From assembly GCF_014898815.1 (NCBI RefSeq), contig NW_026515540.1:868001-932000 (forward strand): a stretch of DNA of 64,000 nt, given 5' to 3'. Below are positions 26,985 to 40,730 of this stretch, piece after piece. The notes beneath the pieces were generated by a model. The model was not told the DNA's origin. It ran no database searches and was given only the letters and a program-made list of their open reading frames with translations. A program made the translations under genes and the position numbers. This stretch comes from Panonychus citri (taxonomy: Eukaryota > Arthropoda > Arachnida > Trombidiformes > Tetranychidae). Positions within the stretch are counted from its first letter, which is position 1. Every line of letters starts with the position of its first letter.

Positions 26985-29900
26985 CAAGGTAAAAATGATG
27001 ATAATCATCAACATGAAATCGTAACTAAAAATTTAAGTTAATTGGTTAATAAGTAATCAATTGATCAATAAACTGTCAACAATTAGTTATGTGTGTATTC
27101 AAATTAGTCTGTCAATAAATAAAAATTGTGATACACATTAAAAACAGCAAATGTTGTTGATTTAGTTACGGTGATCATTTGTATTTAAGGCCTAAGGGGA
27201 TAACTGAATCAATCTAAATAATTGTTGACCATCAACATGATAATCATCATCATCATCACCATCATGATGAAATTATTGAAAGTTGATTATTTAACATGCA
27301 AAACGAAAAAGTGAAATCATTAATTGCAATCCTTTCGAGTGTAATCATTTAATTGTCTATCCCAATGACGTTAATTGTTGACACGAAAACGAATCCAGAT
27401 CCTTTTTCAACTAGATTAAGAATTAAATATATTGATATATATAAATAAATTGTTAGAATTAAATTAAATGATTAGAATGATGATATTACCTTGAACAATT
27501 AACTTCCTGGTAACAACAATTTATCCGTAATTTTCTTGCTTCTCCTTTGATTAAATTGTTGTTGTTTAAATCGTGATTACATTTGATTTTTTCAAACAGA
27601 ATCAAATGTAATCATTAAGTATTAATATAATAATCACCAAAAAAAACGTATTAATGATTAACTTTAGTTAAATTATTGTATATCTAAGAGTAATTGATCA
27701 ACTGGTTGTACTTTTTTTTTCGTGTTAAGTATAACATTAATCTGAACAGAATCTTTAAATTATCAAAGCTTAAATTAAGTTAATTACTATAGGTAGACAT
27801 CATATCCACTAAGGTGTACACTAAAATATAATTATTGTGATAACGTGATTTATAATTGTTATTAAATATATTATATCAGATGATTGAAGTTTTCTCTATC
27901 AAATCAAAGCACTGAATTATTATCTAATTGTTGTTGAAAGTATGATGATATGTTAATCAATACGATTTTACTTGACAAAAGAAACTCTTTTGATTATCAA
28001 GGAAATATAGTAATTAACACTATCCTTTACATAACATTAATAGTGAGTTAATGTGTTAGTTTGGATTGATTGTTTTCTTTTGCCACAATTAACAGGTAAC
28101 AACAACAACAACAACAATCATGAGAAAGTTGTTGATTTAAGGTGATGAACATTTCAAATTGGTTGATACATTATTGCAATTGTAATCACAATATTGTTTT
28201 TAAACCATCAACATGATGATGATCATCAGTTTTTCACGATCAACAGCAATTATATATAAGAAATGGAAGAGGGAAAATGAAGGAACCAAAAAGGATTTTT
28301 GTTGTTGTTTATACACCAGGAAATTAGATTTACACCAATTAAAACCAATTCTGCTTATTTTTCTTCAATAATCTGGTTAATCCAATAAAATGTATGTTCT
28401 CAAGAAAATAGATAAATAAACCAAATCTCTAAACCGTTTTTCTCATGGTAAACACAATAAGTGAACGTAATTACAATTCAATGTAATAATTACATTTACA
28501 CCTTTTCAATGGGCGTTTTCACAGCTTCTGTCTAAATAACAATACAAGAAAAGAGAGAAGAATAAACATCAAACAAAAAAAAAGAACAACAATAATTAAA
28601 GAACATTAATTAATATGTAAATTGTAAACAATTAACATCTACATTCACTTAAGATTATGGTTAAGCCTTAATCCTTTTTTTCCTATAAACAAAAAAAACA
28701 AAAATGTCTCCTTTGTTTTCATTTATGTTACTTACATTTTCAATTCATTAAAACACAAAATAAACACTTGAAACTAATCAAGTGAAATAATTTATTAATC
28801 TAATGATTATTATATGTATTGGAATCACTGTAATAACATTAAAGAATAATAATTAAAAACAATTAACCAAACAAAAAGTAATTACGTAAAGAGAGAGAGA
28901 GAGAAAGTAATTAACACTTGATTCTTATGAAAGAGAAATAATTTTATGCTTTTTATGCTTTTTCTTTTAGCGGGAAACCTTAGAAAAGACAAAATCTGGT
29001 CAATCAGCTGAGGAGAAGAGAAAAAAAAATTATTGGGTTAACATTGATTTCCCTTTGAAATTAGAATTAAGGTTAATTGTTTTTCTTTTTTTTTCTTTTG
29101 ATTCTTCACCCAACAATTTAATTGATCAATTATCGATCAACCTAATCAAATATTCATTCGTTAATTATTCGGTGATTCATTTTTGTTTTGTTTTCTTTTT
29201 CTTCTTTTGTTTGATTTCATCTTCTTCATATGTAACAATCATCAAAATTTTCGCTTCTCTATTAATTCAATTGCTTCTGATTATTTATTCCTTGGTGGTT
29301 AAAATCAATTAATTATTCTAAAGGTAAGTTGTACCTTCATGTTGTCCCTTGATTACTAGTAGTAATCAGTGGAAATCAATTCAATTGATTGTGATTAATT
29401 GTGATTGTTGTTAAGGCTTTTCTATAATCCTTTTTGTTTATTGGTTTGTCACATTCATCATGTATGTAATTTGTTTTACTCTCATTAATACAATAGTAAT
29501 TATCGTTAATCATTAATATAATATGAATATATTTATACTATGTATTAATAATTGTTTTCTTTTTCTTTATTAATAGTTAATGGATAACCAGTTTGATCGG
29601 TTAATTGACATGAATTTGTTTGTTTTTCATTTTCAAGGGCAACACATCAGTTAACTCTCTCCACCATTTTCGTATACATTGAGGATCATAACATCATCTC
29701 CATCTTGTTTACCATCACCAACCAGAATCAACAAGCATCATAACATTTAAAATTTAATGTCACCAAGAAGATGGAACAACTGAACAAATTAGCTAATTTA
29801 ATGATGACTATTAACATCATTGAATTGATTAAGAAAATATGAAGAGAAAGTGATTTAAAGGTTGTTGACATTATATTACAATTACCTTTTGATTATTATC

Positions 29901-30538
29901 TTTACCATTATCATCATTGGAACTTGAATTTTTTTCTTCTTCTTTCTCAATAACTGATCATAATGATATATGTTCACAACTTGATTTAGGTGATACTTGA
30001 TTATATTAATCATAATCATTATCATTCTCATTCTAATGACTTGTTGATTTGTTTACATTTCATTTTTCTTCCTTCTATATATGTACAGTTATCATTCAAT
30101 TTGATTTTCTTTTTCTGCTTAAAGGTTCTGATTATTGTCATTGAACACTCATCATTATAATGATCATGTTAATTTTCATGTAATCAGTTTCTATCTTTTA
30201 TTAACCCATCATGTAAATCAATTTTATAATCATCATCAGCATCAAGACACTATTAGTTTATTGTATATGAACAATATGCTGATAATGATGATGATGATTA
30301 CTACTTATTAATATAATCATCTTTCATTGATGATTAGGTTGATATCATTTCGTGTCGTCGTTTTTTTATTTGTTGATATTATTCAATTGACTTTTTTTTT
30401 ATTTCTCTTATATTATTTGAATAACAATTAACTTAATCATAGTCAACTAATATATTCATCTTCTATTAATATAATTTACATTTACAACAAGAAAATAATA
30501 CAAGGAAGATTAAGAAATAGATGATGAAAAGAAATAGC

Positions 30539-30576
30539 ATCCTGATGATGATGATGATCATCATCATCGTCAGGAT
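30539..30576. repeat. 38-base near-perfect palindrome of GAT/ATC units
   Basis: Starting ATCCTGATGATG and ending CATCGTCAGGAT, the two halves pair over 19 positions with a single T-G mismatch (46 against 69) and no spacer. It is a GAT array joined head to head to an ATC array plus matching unique flanks, so it could extrude a cruciform. Confidence 0.85.
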
Positions 30577-33500
30577 TATCAGGAAGTTGTTAAGGATAAA
30601 GATGACAAAAGGATGATGACAATTTGTATTATGATATTTGAATATATCACAATTATCCTTGGCTAATTCCAGAATCAATTGAATCAAATTTGAACGAATC
30701 TAATCCCAAGGTGATTCAATCAAATTTGATTCTTTCCATCTTGAAATTGATCAATTAAATTGTAATTATTGTTGTTCAACTAATCCTTAGATTAATTAGA
30801 TTAACACTAATCTGGGTCGAAGATGAAAAAAGAGAAAGTAACAAAGAAGATAAATTTTAATGATGAAAGATTAAACTGATAATAGATATAATTGAAAATA
30901 GATTTTAAATGTTAGATTGATTATCAGAATTATGAAAAGAAATTGAGATTAATCGTTAATCAACAATTTCCATCTTAATCCATATACACACTTTTACTTA
31001 TCTGTAAACAATTAAATTCTTTGTGAGAATTAACAATCAACAATCTAATATAATATTTTCTCAATTAGATTTTGATCAAAGTTCCAAAAATATTTTCACA
31101 AAGACAATCAACCAAACCAATTTAATCAACAATTCTAATCATGATGTTAATCTTAATCTTCATAATCAGTGGAAATTATAACAACAACAATCAGTTGAAC
31201 TTTGTTACAGTTTTTGTTAATTCTTTCAACGATTAATATGATTTCCTTATTATTTAAAAGTGATAACAATAATCAACTAATTGTAAGAGTGATGATGATG
31301 ATTATCTGGATGATTAAAAGTTGGGAGGATGAGATTAATAATGTTACTGGATTAAGATTAGGTTCTTAATGGTAAATGATGATCAGTATTAGATTATGTT
31401 AGTTAAGGTGTTAAAATTTAACTATTAATCATGTTAATCAAGAGGAAGGGTTTTTAATCACAACAAATCAGCAAAAAATAATTACCATATAATCAATTTG
31501 CTAATCATAATTGTTGTTTCATTTTTGTTTATAGCATCACAATCCTAATCATTTTCATCATCTAACAATACAACAATTAAGGTGATGCTACTTTTAAATT
31601 GACTTACAATCAGTAACAATTAAGGAAAACACAAGATTGGAAAAGTTTCTTACACAATTGAGATCTAGATTTTGATTGTTATTCAAATCAAATTAATTTA
31701 CCCTGAAGAGTGAAAAATTTACCTGAAATAATTGAGGTAAAATCAATTTCCAAATGAAATTGTTCAGTATTGATTATCTCAAGGTGATTAATCAAAACTA
31801 AATTGTCTCCAAACAATTAGTGATCATGATTACAACAATTGATTTCATCTTGTTTATCATTTTGTGTGTTATATAAACGTGAACAATTAAACACAATTTG
31901 TGATAAACACAATCAAATGAAGATGATGATTGTTAACAATTAGCCTAAATATCAAAGAAAATATCTCTCTTTCTCTCTCTCTCTCCCTTTGATGGTTAAT
32001 TGTTTGGCATCACAATTAAAGTTAAATTTGTTATTATGTAGTATTTCATGTGTCAATAGTAACACAACAATCAGGTAAGAAAAACAAATTGTTCATGATT
32101 GTGTTTACATGATTAATTCAGTTCGAGAAATTATTGAAGGTGAAGTTTGTTAATAATGTTAAATTACTTAGAGGGTTTTTCATCATCATAATCATTATTA
32201 CAAAGTGATGATGATAAGGATGAGGATGATAGGTGATGATGATAATTTAGCCCCAATTAATGTAACTGTTACCTGGGCCATGGGGTCAACATTGAGCTTC
32301 AATGATGATAATTTCAGGTTTTCATTTCATGATTTGATTATCATGATGATGATGAGCATCAGCATCATCATTGTATTTAAAAGGGTTGATGATGATCAGT
32401 GATCACCAATAATCAGTGACCTTGCCCTTAATCATCGTGTTGATTGTTGTTGTTTATTTAACTATCAATTATACAATCAACATTTGGAACACAATTTTTA
32501 ACAACAATTTGTTGTTGATCGGGTTAACAATTTAATAATAATAATGGCAAACCCCAGTTGATTGTTACTTGATTGTTGCTGTTTGTTATATGATGGTGAT
32601 GTTTCCCTGATTGTTTAAATCATAATTATCATTAATATGATTATGATTTGGTGAGAGAAAAATCAAATTAAAATGAAATCATGTTCATTTAACTCTTACT
32701 GTATTTTATTAGTTAATTAACTAATTATTGACACGAAATTATTTTGTCAGATCATCTTTATGATTCAGATAAAATTAAGTTGATTGTTTGAGAAACGGAG
32801 CAATCAACCAGGTAAAAGTTTACTTATGATAACAATTTGTTAATTGTTCTGATTATGATAATTTACAATCAATAACTTTTCTTATTACCCAATTTGCTTG
32901 TCAGTTTCCCTTGATTTAACTTTTTTTTTGCTACTCAAATTAATTGTGATTAACCTTTAACTCTAATTAATCAACATGATTTATCTGAATCTAAATTAAT
33001 TGGTGACAATCAACTCAAGAATTGTATTGTAAATATTAATAAACATTCACACAAAATTAACAACATTTAATTGTAATAATACAATTGTGATTTAATGTTG
33101 ACTGTGAATTGATTGTTGATTACAATTAACCTGCAATCAAATTGCCAAAATTTTTGATGTGAAAATATTACTGATTGTAATTACAATTAAAATTACCACT
33201 TGCGATCTTGATTGTTGACTTAATTTGATTGTCAGTAACAATTTTCTGATGGTTACATTATATTTTCAGGTAAAAAAAAAACTTTCCAATGTTCAGTCAA
33301 CCCTTTAGGAAAAAAAATTTATATCAAACATTTCCCATTGTTACTTAACTCACTGACCAATGGTCATTACATCGTCATATCATCATCATCATCATCCTGG
33401 TCATCCCATCTTCATGGTCAGTTTTTTTTTCTTCCTAATATTTTTCATTTCACAGAATCAAATATATATCAAAGTAACATGAAATTATCATCAACTCTGA

Positions 33501-34728
33501 ATGAATGAATTGAATTGTAGGCTTTGCATGAGACTCAGTTTTTGATGTCCATCATATTTCAACAACAGTCCACTCATAAATGTCATCATCCGGAAGATAA
33601 TTATCATCATCTACCTTTCATCATAATCATAACCATACCTGCCAATTAGTATTATCAACTTTCCATGAAAAAATTTCCGGTTTCCTAGCAACCGATGCTT
33701 AAGATTGAGAAGAGAAAAAAAATTCTGCAAATGAAGAAAAAAAATTTTGATTCTTCATTTTTTCCTATTCTATTAAAATCTCATTGATTCTGATTCTGAG
33801 ATTATCATGAACACCCAAAGGATTCATCTTGGGATTATCTCTTCCCATTGTTGATGACAGTCAATCTCTAATCACAATCAACTTTTCATTAACTATCAAT
33901 GAACTTTGTAAACCTCGAAGGTCAAATGGTGAAAAAAACTGATTCTTTTGAATTGACCAACAACAATCAACGTTTGATGCTCATTGATTATATAACTTGA
34001 TTGTTAAGTCAATAATCATACTAATTGTATCAAAGTCATTAAATTGCTACTGATGAAAAAAAATGTAAATAAAAAAAAGTCAAATAAAGTTAATTCACTT
34101 CTTAATTGTTATCATAACAATAACGGTATCCAAAGTCAATGGACTTGAATTGATGATAATTTAACTCGCTTTAATCATTATCTATCATGATTAAGGAAAT
34201 TGAAAGTGGACTCAAAGGATTGATAATTGATTGTAATTCATAATGATACAGTAAATTAATTCAAGAAATCGTTAAGAAAGTATAACAATTAATGTGGAAA
34301 CAATTAGTCAACAATTGACGACAATTAACAAAAAGCAACAATAATCATATAAGATTTTAAAAGTTTCAAATGATTTATTGAAATCACCAAACTTAATTGT
34401 TACCATTAAATTTTTTTCCTTCTGTCTTTTTAACTAAATGATTTATCCAACAATTATAATTATAAATAGTCCTGAAATTATTTGAATACAATTTAAACCA
34501 CAAGCAATTAAGTAACGTAAAGATGATTAACTGAATGAAATGATGAAATTTTGATCTACTTTTCATTACAATAAAATGTGAAAGTAAATTAATCTAATTG
34601 ATATTAAAGTTGATATATTTAGCCAACTAATCCGTTGTGATTAAGTTGATTGTGGCCTAACAGGATCAACCAAATAGCTCATATCATCATGATTATCATC
34701 ATAATCATCGTCATAATTATTACAAAAC

Positions 34729-34766
34729 GATGATGATGATAATCATCATCATCATCATCATCATCA
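34729..34766. repeat. Head-to-head GAT/ATC arrays
   Basis: Four GAT units are followed almost directly by eight or so ATC units, giving a self-complementary simple repeat. It is the same type of structure as the palindrome at 30.5 kb but without matching unique flanks. Confidence 0.8.
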
Positions 34767-36759
34767 GTCACTTTTACTTGATGAATGAAAGTCAAATGTT
34801 TTTTTGTGGCTAATTGTTTACAACTAAAAGTTTCATTTTAATCCAGTTAAATATGAAAATTAGGTTAAATTGTTATACCTGCTGATTGAATATAAATTAA
34901 TGAACAACATATAAATTGTTATTATCATCAAATCAAAGTTAATATTGTTAAATTGTTGATTAGTTGAATAACATTTCTCTCAATAACAATGTTATTTACA
35001 ATCAACAATTAACAAGGTGTTAAAAAGTGGCCAATTCAATGATGAACGTAATTTGATTTACTTTTAAATTGTTAGAATAACAATTAGCAATCATTTCATG
35101 ATGGAAATTAATTTCTCTCATTATCCATTATGTAGAAATGATCTTAATATTAATCTTAAAAGATAAATTTATCATTATTCTTAAATTAAATATTATATCA
35201 TTTTCCTTTGTTCCTAAAGGAAGTTAGATTCATTTACCTGATAGGTAACAAGCCCTGAGGCGTTTAAATTGTTACCTTTTCCATGATCGATACAAAATGA
35301 TATAAGAATGATTCAAGACAGAGGTAAATGATGATGAGGATGAAAATAATGGTATATATCTGAAAAAAGATTCTTAATCGGATTTCTAATTGGATTACAA
35401 TTGGTTTCCAATTGGTTAAATGGATGAAGAGAAGAAGAAGAAGAAAAAGAAAATAATTCTTTTTCCTTTTCTTTAAAACTTTCATCCTCATCTTTTATCA
35501 TCATAATTCAAAGATGATGATGATGATAAAGATGATAATCTTCATGAGATTATAATGATGAATAAAAACACACACACTCACTAATATACAAATGATGATG
35601 TATTTATATTGACTTAACAATTTCGATTGTGGTGTTTAATTGAGTTCCAGTGTTTTTGTTGGTTAAGATGAGTAATTTGATATAACTACAATTAGTAAAT
35701 CTTATTTGTATGATGGATTAGGGGACCGTTAGATGATGATGATGATGATGATGAAGACAAGCCCAAGGTAAGAAGAGAAAAAAAAAATCAGAATTAAATG
35801 TTGATCATATTTTAATCTTGTTGTTGTTTATCTTTTACTCCCACCTAAGGCTCTTGAGTCTCTCTCTCTCATCTTCATCTTCATCTTCATCTTCATCTTT
35901 AATCCTTAATCTTGATTATGATTATGATTATCATCTTTTCTTCCTGTTATTAACTATTAATTAGTTAAAACTTACGATTCTTATTGTTATTATTATCACT
36001 ATTTACTTGTTGATTATTGTGTCTCTCTTATCACGATTGATTAAATTGCTATGATAAACTGCTCACAATTTAAAATTGTAACCTCTAATTAACCTGATGG
36101 GTTACAAGTGATTATAATAATATATATTACAATTATTGTTTTGTTGTTATTATAACAACAATTAGTATTATTAATATGATAATAACAACGATAGAAACAT
36201 TTCATTAAAAATAATTAACTGATTGTTTCTGATTCTCTTTGATTATGTTGATTTACCTTTTATTTTTCGCTTTTTTTTTATTAGTTGTGAATTAAAATTG
36301 ACTCATTAATCTTTATTTAGATTAATGTGTTTACAATTGATTGTAATCATTAGAAATGTTTCCTCCATTTTTCCGATTTGCTTTTCTTTTGATTAACTAA
36401 TTGTTGTTTATTGTCTATAACTTTTAATTATATTAAAGTTTCGTCTTTCAATCAATAGAATCAACCATTGTTATAATAAAGACGAGAAACTATCGGAAAT
36501 AAGTGATTAGAAAAACTAATGATAGTAAATATATAAAATATCAATTAAAGAATCAACTAAATTAATTAAATTACTCTGATTTCCATTCACAATTAACTTA
36601 TGTTAGAATCGAGCTTGTTTTCTATTTTCTGTCTGAAAGTTTGATTGTTGTTAATCAGTTTCAAACTTTCCAATGGTTCTAATTTGATATTAGAATTGAT
36701 TTAACACTTAACCAAACTTAATCATTTCTCTAAATTGAAACAATTAAATTTAATTGTCA

Positions 36760-36860
36760 CTGAATTCGAGTACAAGTGTCGCCCTCTTTTGGAAAAGAAA
36801 ATAAGTAAGTTAAGTAGCTCCATCTATCGGTTTGATGGGGAGAATTTGAATTCTCTCATT
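36760..36860. promoter_or_regulatory. Possible promoter segment (G+C-richer patch)
   Basis: A patch with CGCCCTCTTTTGG and TCTATCGGTTTGATGGGG stands out from the A+T-rich surroundings and lies just upstream of the possible plus-strand exon at 36941. Calling it a promoter rests on composition and position only; there is no clear TATA or initiator element. Confidence 0.2.
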
Positions 36861-36940
36861 TGAGATTTGAGATTAATCATCAACGTCGTTAATTGGTGAT
36901 TATTGTAATTTGTTTACGTTAATTTGGTTTTCTTTTCCAG

Positions 36941-37334
36941 TTATTCAAATATTTCATGGTTAACTAGAGTTCGTAATTGAAGAGGAAGATATTCTGGTGA
37001 GTTTTCCCCTTGAAGATCATGAGAAAGTAATTGTTACTTTTTTCCTATTCACTTTCGCTTCCATCACATATGAGATGAAATTAGTTACTTGTTGCCAAGA
37101 AATTAATTTCCTTATATTTTTTTTTGCTTCTAATTTACTCCTTTGAACAACAGATTATATCCCAATGACTGATTTGAGTTTGACTGATGATGATAAAGAT
37201 AATGTGATGATCATTTGCTGGAGAAATTCATTGTTCCAATGACTTGTTGGATTATTGCTCAGATTCCAGAACAACAACCATTGGAAAATAGGAAAGGATT
37301 TGAAAAAGAAGATGATACAACATTAACCCCATAG
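36941..37334 (+). pseudogene. Possible small spliced plus-strand gene with a frame break
   Basis: I do not recognise this. A possible non-coding exon 36941-36996 has a good acceptor (TTTTCCAG) and donor (CTG/GTGAGT). A second acceptor with a long pyrimidine tract ends at 37153. The exon after it starts with an ATG at 37165 that reads MTDLSLTDDDKDN and stops at 37242. A second frame, open to a stop at 37334, reads HLLEKFIVPMTCW followed by IIAQIPEQQPLE, which looks more protein-like than the A+T-rich surroundings. Joining the two would need a one-base frame change near 37200, so this is either a decayed gene, a sequence error or chance. Local G+C is higher than in the flanking DNA. Confidence 0.3.
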
Positions 37335-37847
37335 TATTTGCTTCCCATTGACGTTTATCGTGATGTTAATTAAGTAATCGTTAATTCTGTTCTCGCCAAA
37401 ATACTTTTTTGCCAAGTTACCATCATGTTGAAAAAATTTCATAACCGGAAATAATGATTATAAAACCCGATACTCTCAGATTATTGTGAATACATCGTAA
37501 CAATCAAACATGGAGGAGAAATTTTATCAAGTCTCTTGTTATGGAAAAATTGAAAGAAATTTGGAGAAAAAATTTCTTGGCCCCTTCGAAAATGACTTAA
37601 ATTTCTTGTTCACACTTTGGTAATTTAACAAGAATTTGGTGTCAAAGAGGGTGAATCAACATCCTGTTGACTCAAATATCATGAAACCTTCATCATCATC
37701 AGAATCGTGATCAGTATTAAGTAAACAAGTGATTCATTGAGAATGAGCATCCAAATTAATCAAGAGAAAAAGATACATTTACAATCAACAAATTACCAAG
37801 GTGATTCTTCCCATTGATTGATTAATAATCTAAATTTAATCTCTTAC

Positions 37848-38500
37848 CTCTTTTATCGGTGACTTTTTAATAATTTGACCTTTTTGTCCTTTAGTTTCAA
37901 CCATTCGAACACCATCTTGGTTTACCTCACGGACGATTTCCTGTAGTTGACCTTTCTGACCTTTATTTTCACGTATTCGCACTGCTGAATGATCAATCTC
38001 CTCTGTATAAGCTTCAACCTTTTTTTCAAATATCATAGAGACAAGAAGGAGATACAATTTATTAATATCTATCGATGAGCTAATCGTTTGGTGTTTAGTA
38101 CCTTTGGTGTCATTGCGACAGATTCATGAACTTTAACCGATGCTGCATCAACAACTTGAAGGGAATCAGCATTTGCTTTTCCTTGAACCTTTTTAACGAC
38201 TTGAGCAAGTTCACTTTGACCTGGACGGTGAGGAGCATTCGGTGATAATGGATCGGGATTACCAAGCATCTCATCAATATCTTTACAAACGCCAATGAAT
38301 AAGCTTCGTCGACGCCTTTGAGATCTTCCATTGTTACTTGTACTATTGGTTGATTGTGATGATGGCAATGGTTTGGCTTCATCTTTACTTTCATCATCTT
38401 CTCCTCCACCTACACCATTTTGTTGTTTATTATCATCATCAACTTTAACATTATCGTAAGGTGATGCTGGTCGGCGACTTCGTGTCATCCTGACACTCAT
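37848..38500 (-). CDS. Unrecognised charged protein, N-terminal two exons
   Basis: Exon 1 (38500-38102, 133 codons) begins MSVRMTRSRRP and is low in complexity: acidic/Asn-Gly-rich, Ser/Thr/Asn-rich, a basic patch SQRRRRSLFIG, then DIDEMLGNPDPLSP. Exon 2 (38018-37848, 57 codons) contains two related units, VRIRENKGQKGQ and VRMVETKGQKGQ, about 25 residues apart. The proposed 83-bp intron has donor AAG/GTACTA and acceptor AAAAAAAG, both phase 0; the acceptor is weak. Without splicing, exon 1 would read to a stop at 38069 (143 residues). Exon 2 ends at a good donor (GAG/GTAAGAG), so the gene should continue to the left, but no further exon was found. No signal peptide or membrane segment is visible. 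The basic patch suggests an intracellular, possibly nuclear or cytoskeleton-linked protein, which is inference. It lies upstream of FHOD on the same strand, but I see no evidence that the two are joined. Confidence 0.55.
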
Positions 38501-39318
38501 TTAGATTTCAATTCACAACCGAAGAAACAAATTGGTAAATCGTTAACAGAAAAATCAACAAACACTCAAAAAATCACAGTTGATTGGAAATCAATCAAAT
38601 GAATAACAAACAGAAAGACGAAGAAACGATTCGGACGATTAAGTTAATCAAGAGTGAAACAAAATCAGTAGAACAATTCACATAACACAAAATCAACAGT
38701 TGATTAAATTGATTTGATTTCACTTTTTAATTTGAAAGAGAAAATGTTTCCAATTCTAAATAAGATGATATGAATCCGATAAGATTGAAAGAAATTATTT
38801 GTTGGAACATTTCAATTGAAACAATAACAATGGAAGAAAATTTTCTCTCGAGGATAAACAATAAGAGGTAAAATCAACAGAATTAACTAAAGATCAACAA
38901 GTGATTATCTAATTTTATTTATTTTCGTTCTAGATTATTTTGGATTTAACTTAAAAATTGACTCTTAACATTGAAAAACATAAACACAAGGAAACAAAAC
39001 AAAAGCTGATTAGGATTTAGTGTTTTCTGGATGTTTTGGATTCGTATTCGTGGTGGTTCGAGTGTTTTTTTAGTGCGCCTGTTAATTCAGTCTCTCTCTC
39101 ACTCTCACTCTCTCTATTGCCACATCTATTCAGATGCCATGGAGTCCGAAGGATGATGATGATGATTAGGATAGAGATGATGAAGAAGCAGTTGAAAGAT
39201 GATTTTTTCTTCAGAAGAAAGAGAAATGGAAAGAGAAAGTGAAGACTCGACGGGATGAGAGCAAAAGGTTTTGGCAAAGTTTTCGAAGATGAAAACTGAA
39301 GATGAGGAGGCAGAGAGA

Positions 39319-39350
<32 letters not shown>

Positions 39351-40640
39351 TGATCTTATTTTAGAGAGTGAGGAAGTTTTCAGCTTAGATTTTGTTCCTA
39401 TGAGTTGATTCATTTCTTAATCATCCAAAGATAGACCAAAGAGGAAGTTAAATCATCTTTCTCTCTCTCTCTCTCTCTTCCAATATATTCTTTGCCTCTT
39501 TCTTTTGTAATATTTTTCATCTTCATCATCATCATCATCGCCACCGATTTTCCCTGTTGATGAACTTTTGTCAACAACAAAACCAACAAAAATCCAATGG
39601 TTTCAATCTCTCATCATGATTAACACCAACAGCAACAATAATCAATCTAATTTATTGACTTAAATGATAGCTACTCATCTAATTAATTAGCATATTGATT
39701 ACACTGATCCAATTAAATCATCGATGTAGTTTTTTTTACAGTTCAAACCTCTCATAATAGATTAACCTAATTTTCATAAATTTGGATCATGTAATTTTCC
39801 AATCACTTGTTTGTGATCTGATTGTTTACAGATTGATTAATTGTAATCAACTTTCAATAACTACTATGCAATTATGAGGAGAGAAAACATAAATATGAAA
39901 TGTTGTAAGTGAGCAATCAGTTAATTGTTGTTGCTGTCAACAGAAATCTAGAAGGAAAAAAATATATAAACAATATCAATGACAAACTTAATTTCAAATG
40001 GATTATTTCATCAGCTGAGGATAATTTTTTGCCCTTTTCCTTAATCCGGAAGCTGAGTAATTGATAAATTAGTTGACGATTAGGATTAAGATGATGATGG
40101 TGATGATGATGATAAGTGATGATGAGAGGTTGATGTACATTGACTGACGTTTTATTTACCTGAACATTAACAAAGTTGTTGCCAAGAAAAAAATATCATG
40201 TGAATTGAGATGATTCAGATTATGATTAAGCTGAATATTAACAATTTAAAATGTTAATCTTAACAATCAGTTGATTATCATGTTTGAAAAAAATTGTTGC
40301 AAATTTAAGCCAAAGATTAGTTGAAGAAAATTATATAAAAACATTTCCTATTATCAGTCATTGAACGATTACTGTTTATGAAACATTAAACTGAGAAAGT
40401 TCATTATCATGACAATTAAGTGCCACATGTAATTACAATTAACACTGATGATTTAGTTAAACAAACAGTGAATGAACTTGATAGTAAAAGTGAACAGTAG
40501 AAACTGAAAGTTGAACCGTTTAATTGTTTCCTTTCGTGAAAAACTGATTCGATTTGTGAAGAAGAAAAAAGTTTCAAAAGTTGAACTGAACTTTTTCGTG
40601 GAAATTGTTTCTCTCGCTCTGAACAATTGACTTAGAATTT
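38501..40640. other. Gene-free stretch with GA/CT tracts
   Basis: This is upstream of the charged-protein gene on the minus strand and may hold its promoter and 5' untranslated region. It includes a GA tract at about 39325-39350, a CT tract at about 39458-39478 and ATC runs near 39522-39540. Open frames overlapping on both strands at 39.0-39.4 kb are repeat translations and were not called. Confidence 0.5.
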
Positions 40641-40654
40641 AGTTCTAATTGTTT

Positions 40655-40730
40655 TACCCTCACTCGTTGTCCAATGGTTAATGGACGAGGCATCTCCACC
40701 ATAAAGAGTTCGAAACCGGCTCGAGTTCAA
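40655..40730 (+). repeat. tRNA-like segment, possible SINE head
   Basis: The segment has a D-arm-like GTCCAATGGTTAATGGAC, in which GTCC pairs with GGAC, followed about 15 bases later by an internal-promoter B-box-like AGAGTTCGAAACC. No complete cloverleaf with acceptor stem is apparent, so it is more likely a tRNA-derived repeat or tRNA fossil than a working tRNA gene. It lies about 0.8 kb from the clearer tRNA-derived repeat. Confidence 0.35.

Larger units (their letters stand above)
19389..36760. other. 17-kb gene-poor interval upstream of FHOD
   Basis: Between the FHOD start codon and the small gene-like segment at 36.9 kb I found no exon with both conserved protein sequence and plausible splice sites. 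Open frames here translate GA/CT and GAT/ATC repeats or A+T-rich DNA, as shown by long runs of Arg-Glu, Ser-Leu or Met/Ile. GA-rich tracts cluster at 19.8-21.2 kb, and a 38-base near-palindrome sits at 30539-30576. The FHOD promoter and non-coding first exons may lie in this stretch but cannot be placed. Confidence 0.5.

Noticed and set aside
29055..29312. Hydrophobic 85-residue plus-strand frame
   Set aside because: It starts at TTG, is made of A+T-rich Phe/Ile/Leu/Ser codons and has no homologue I recognise. It looks like a membrane protein only because of composition.
39017..39413. Three overlapping frames on both strands near 39.2 kb
   Set aside because: Simple-sequence translations (Ser-Leu, Arg-Glu, Met-Ile runs); mutually exclusive and without splice support.
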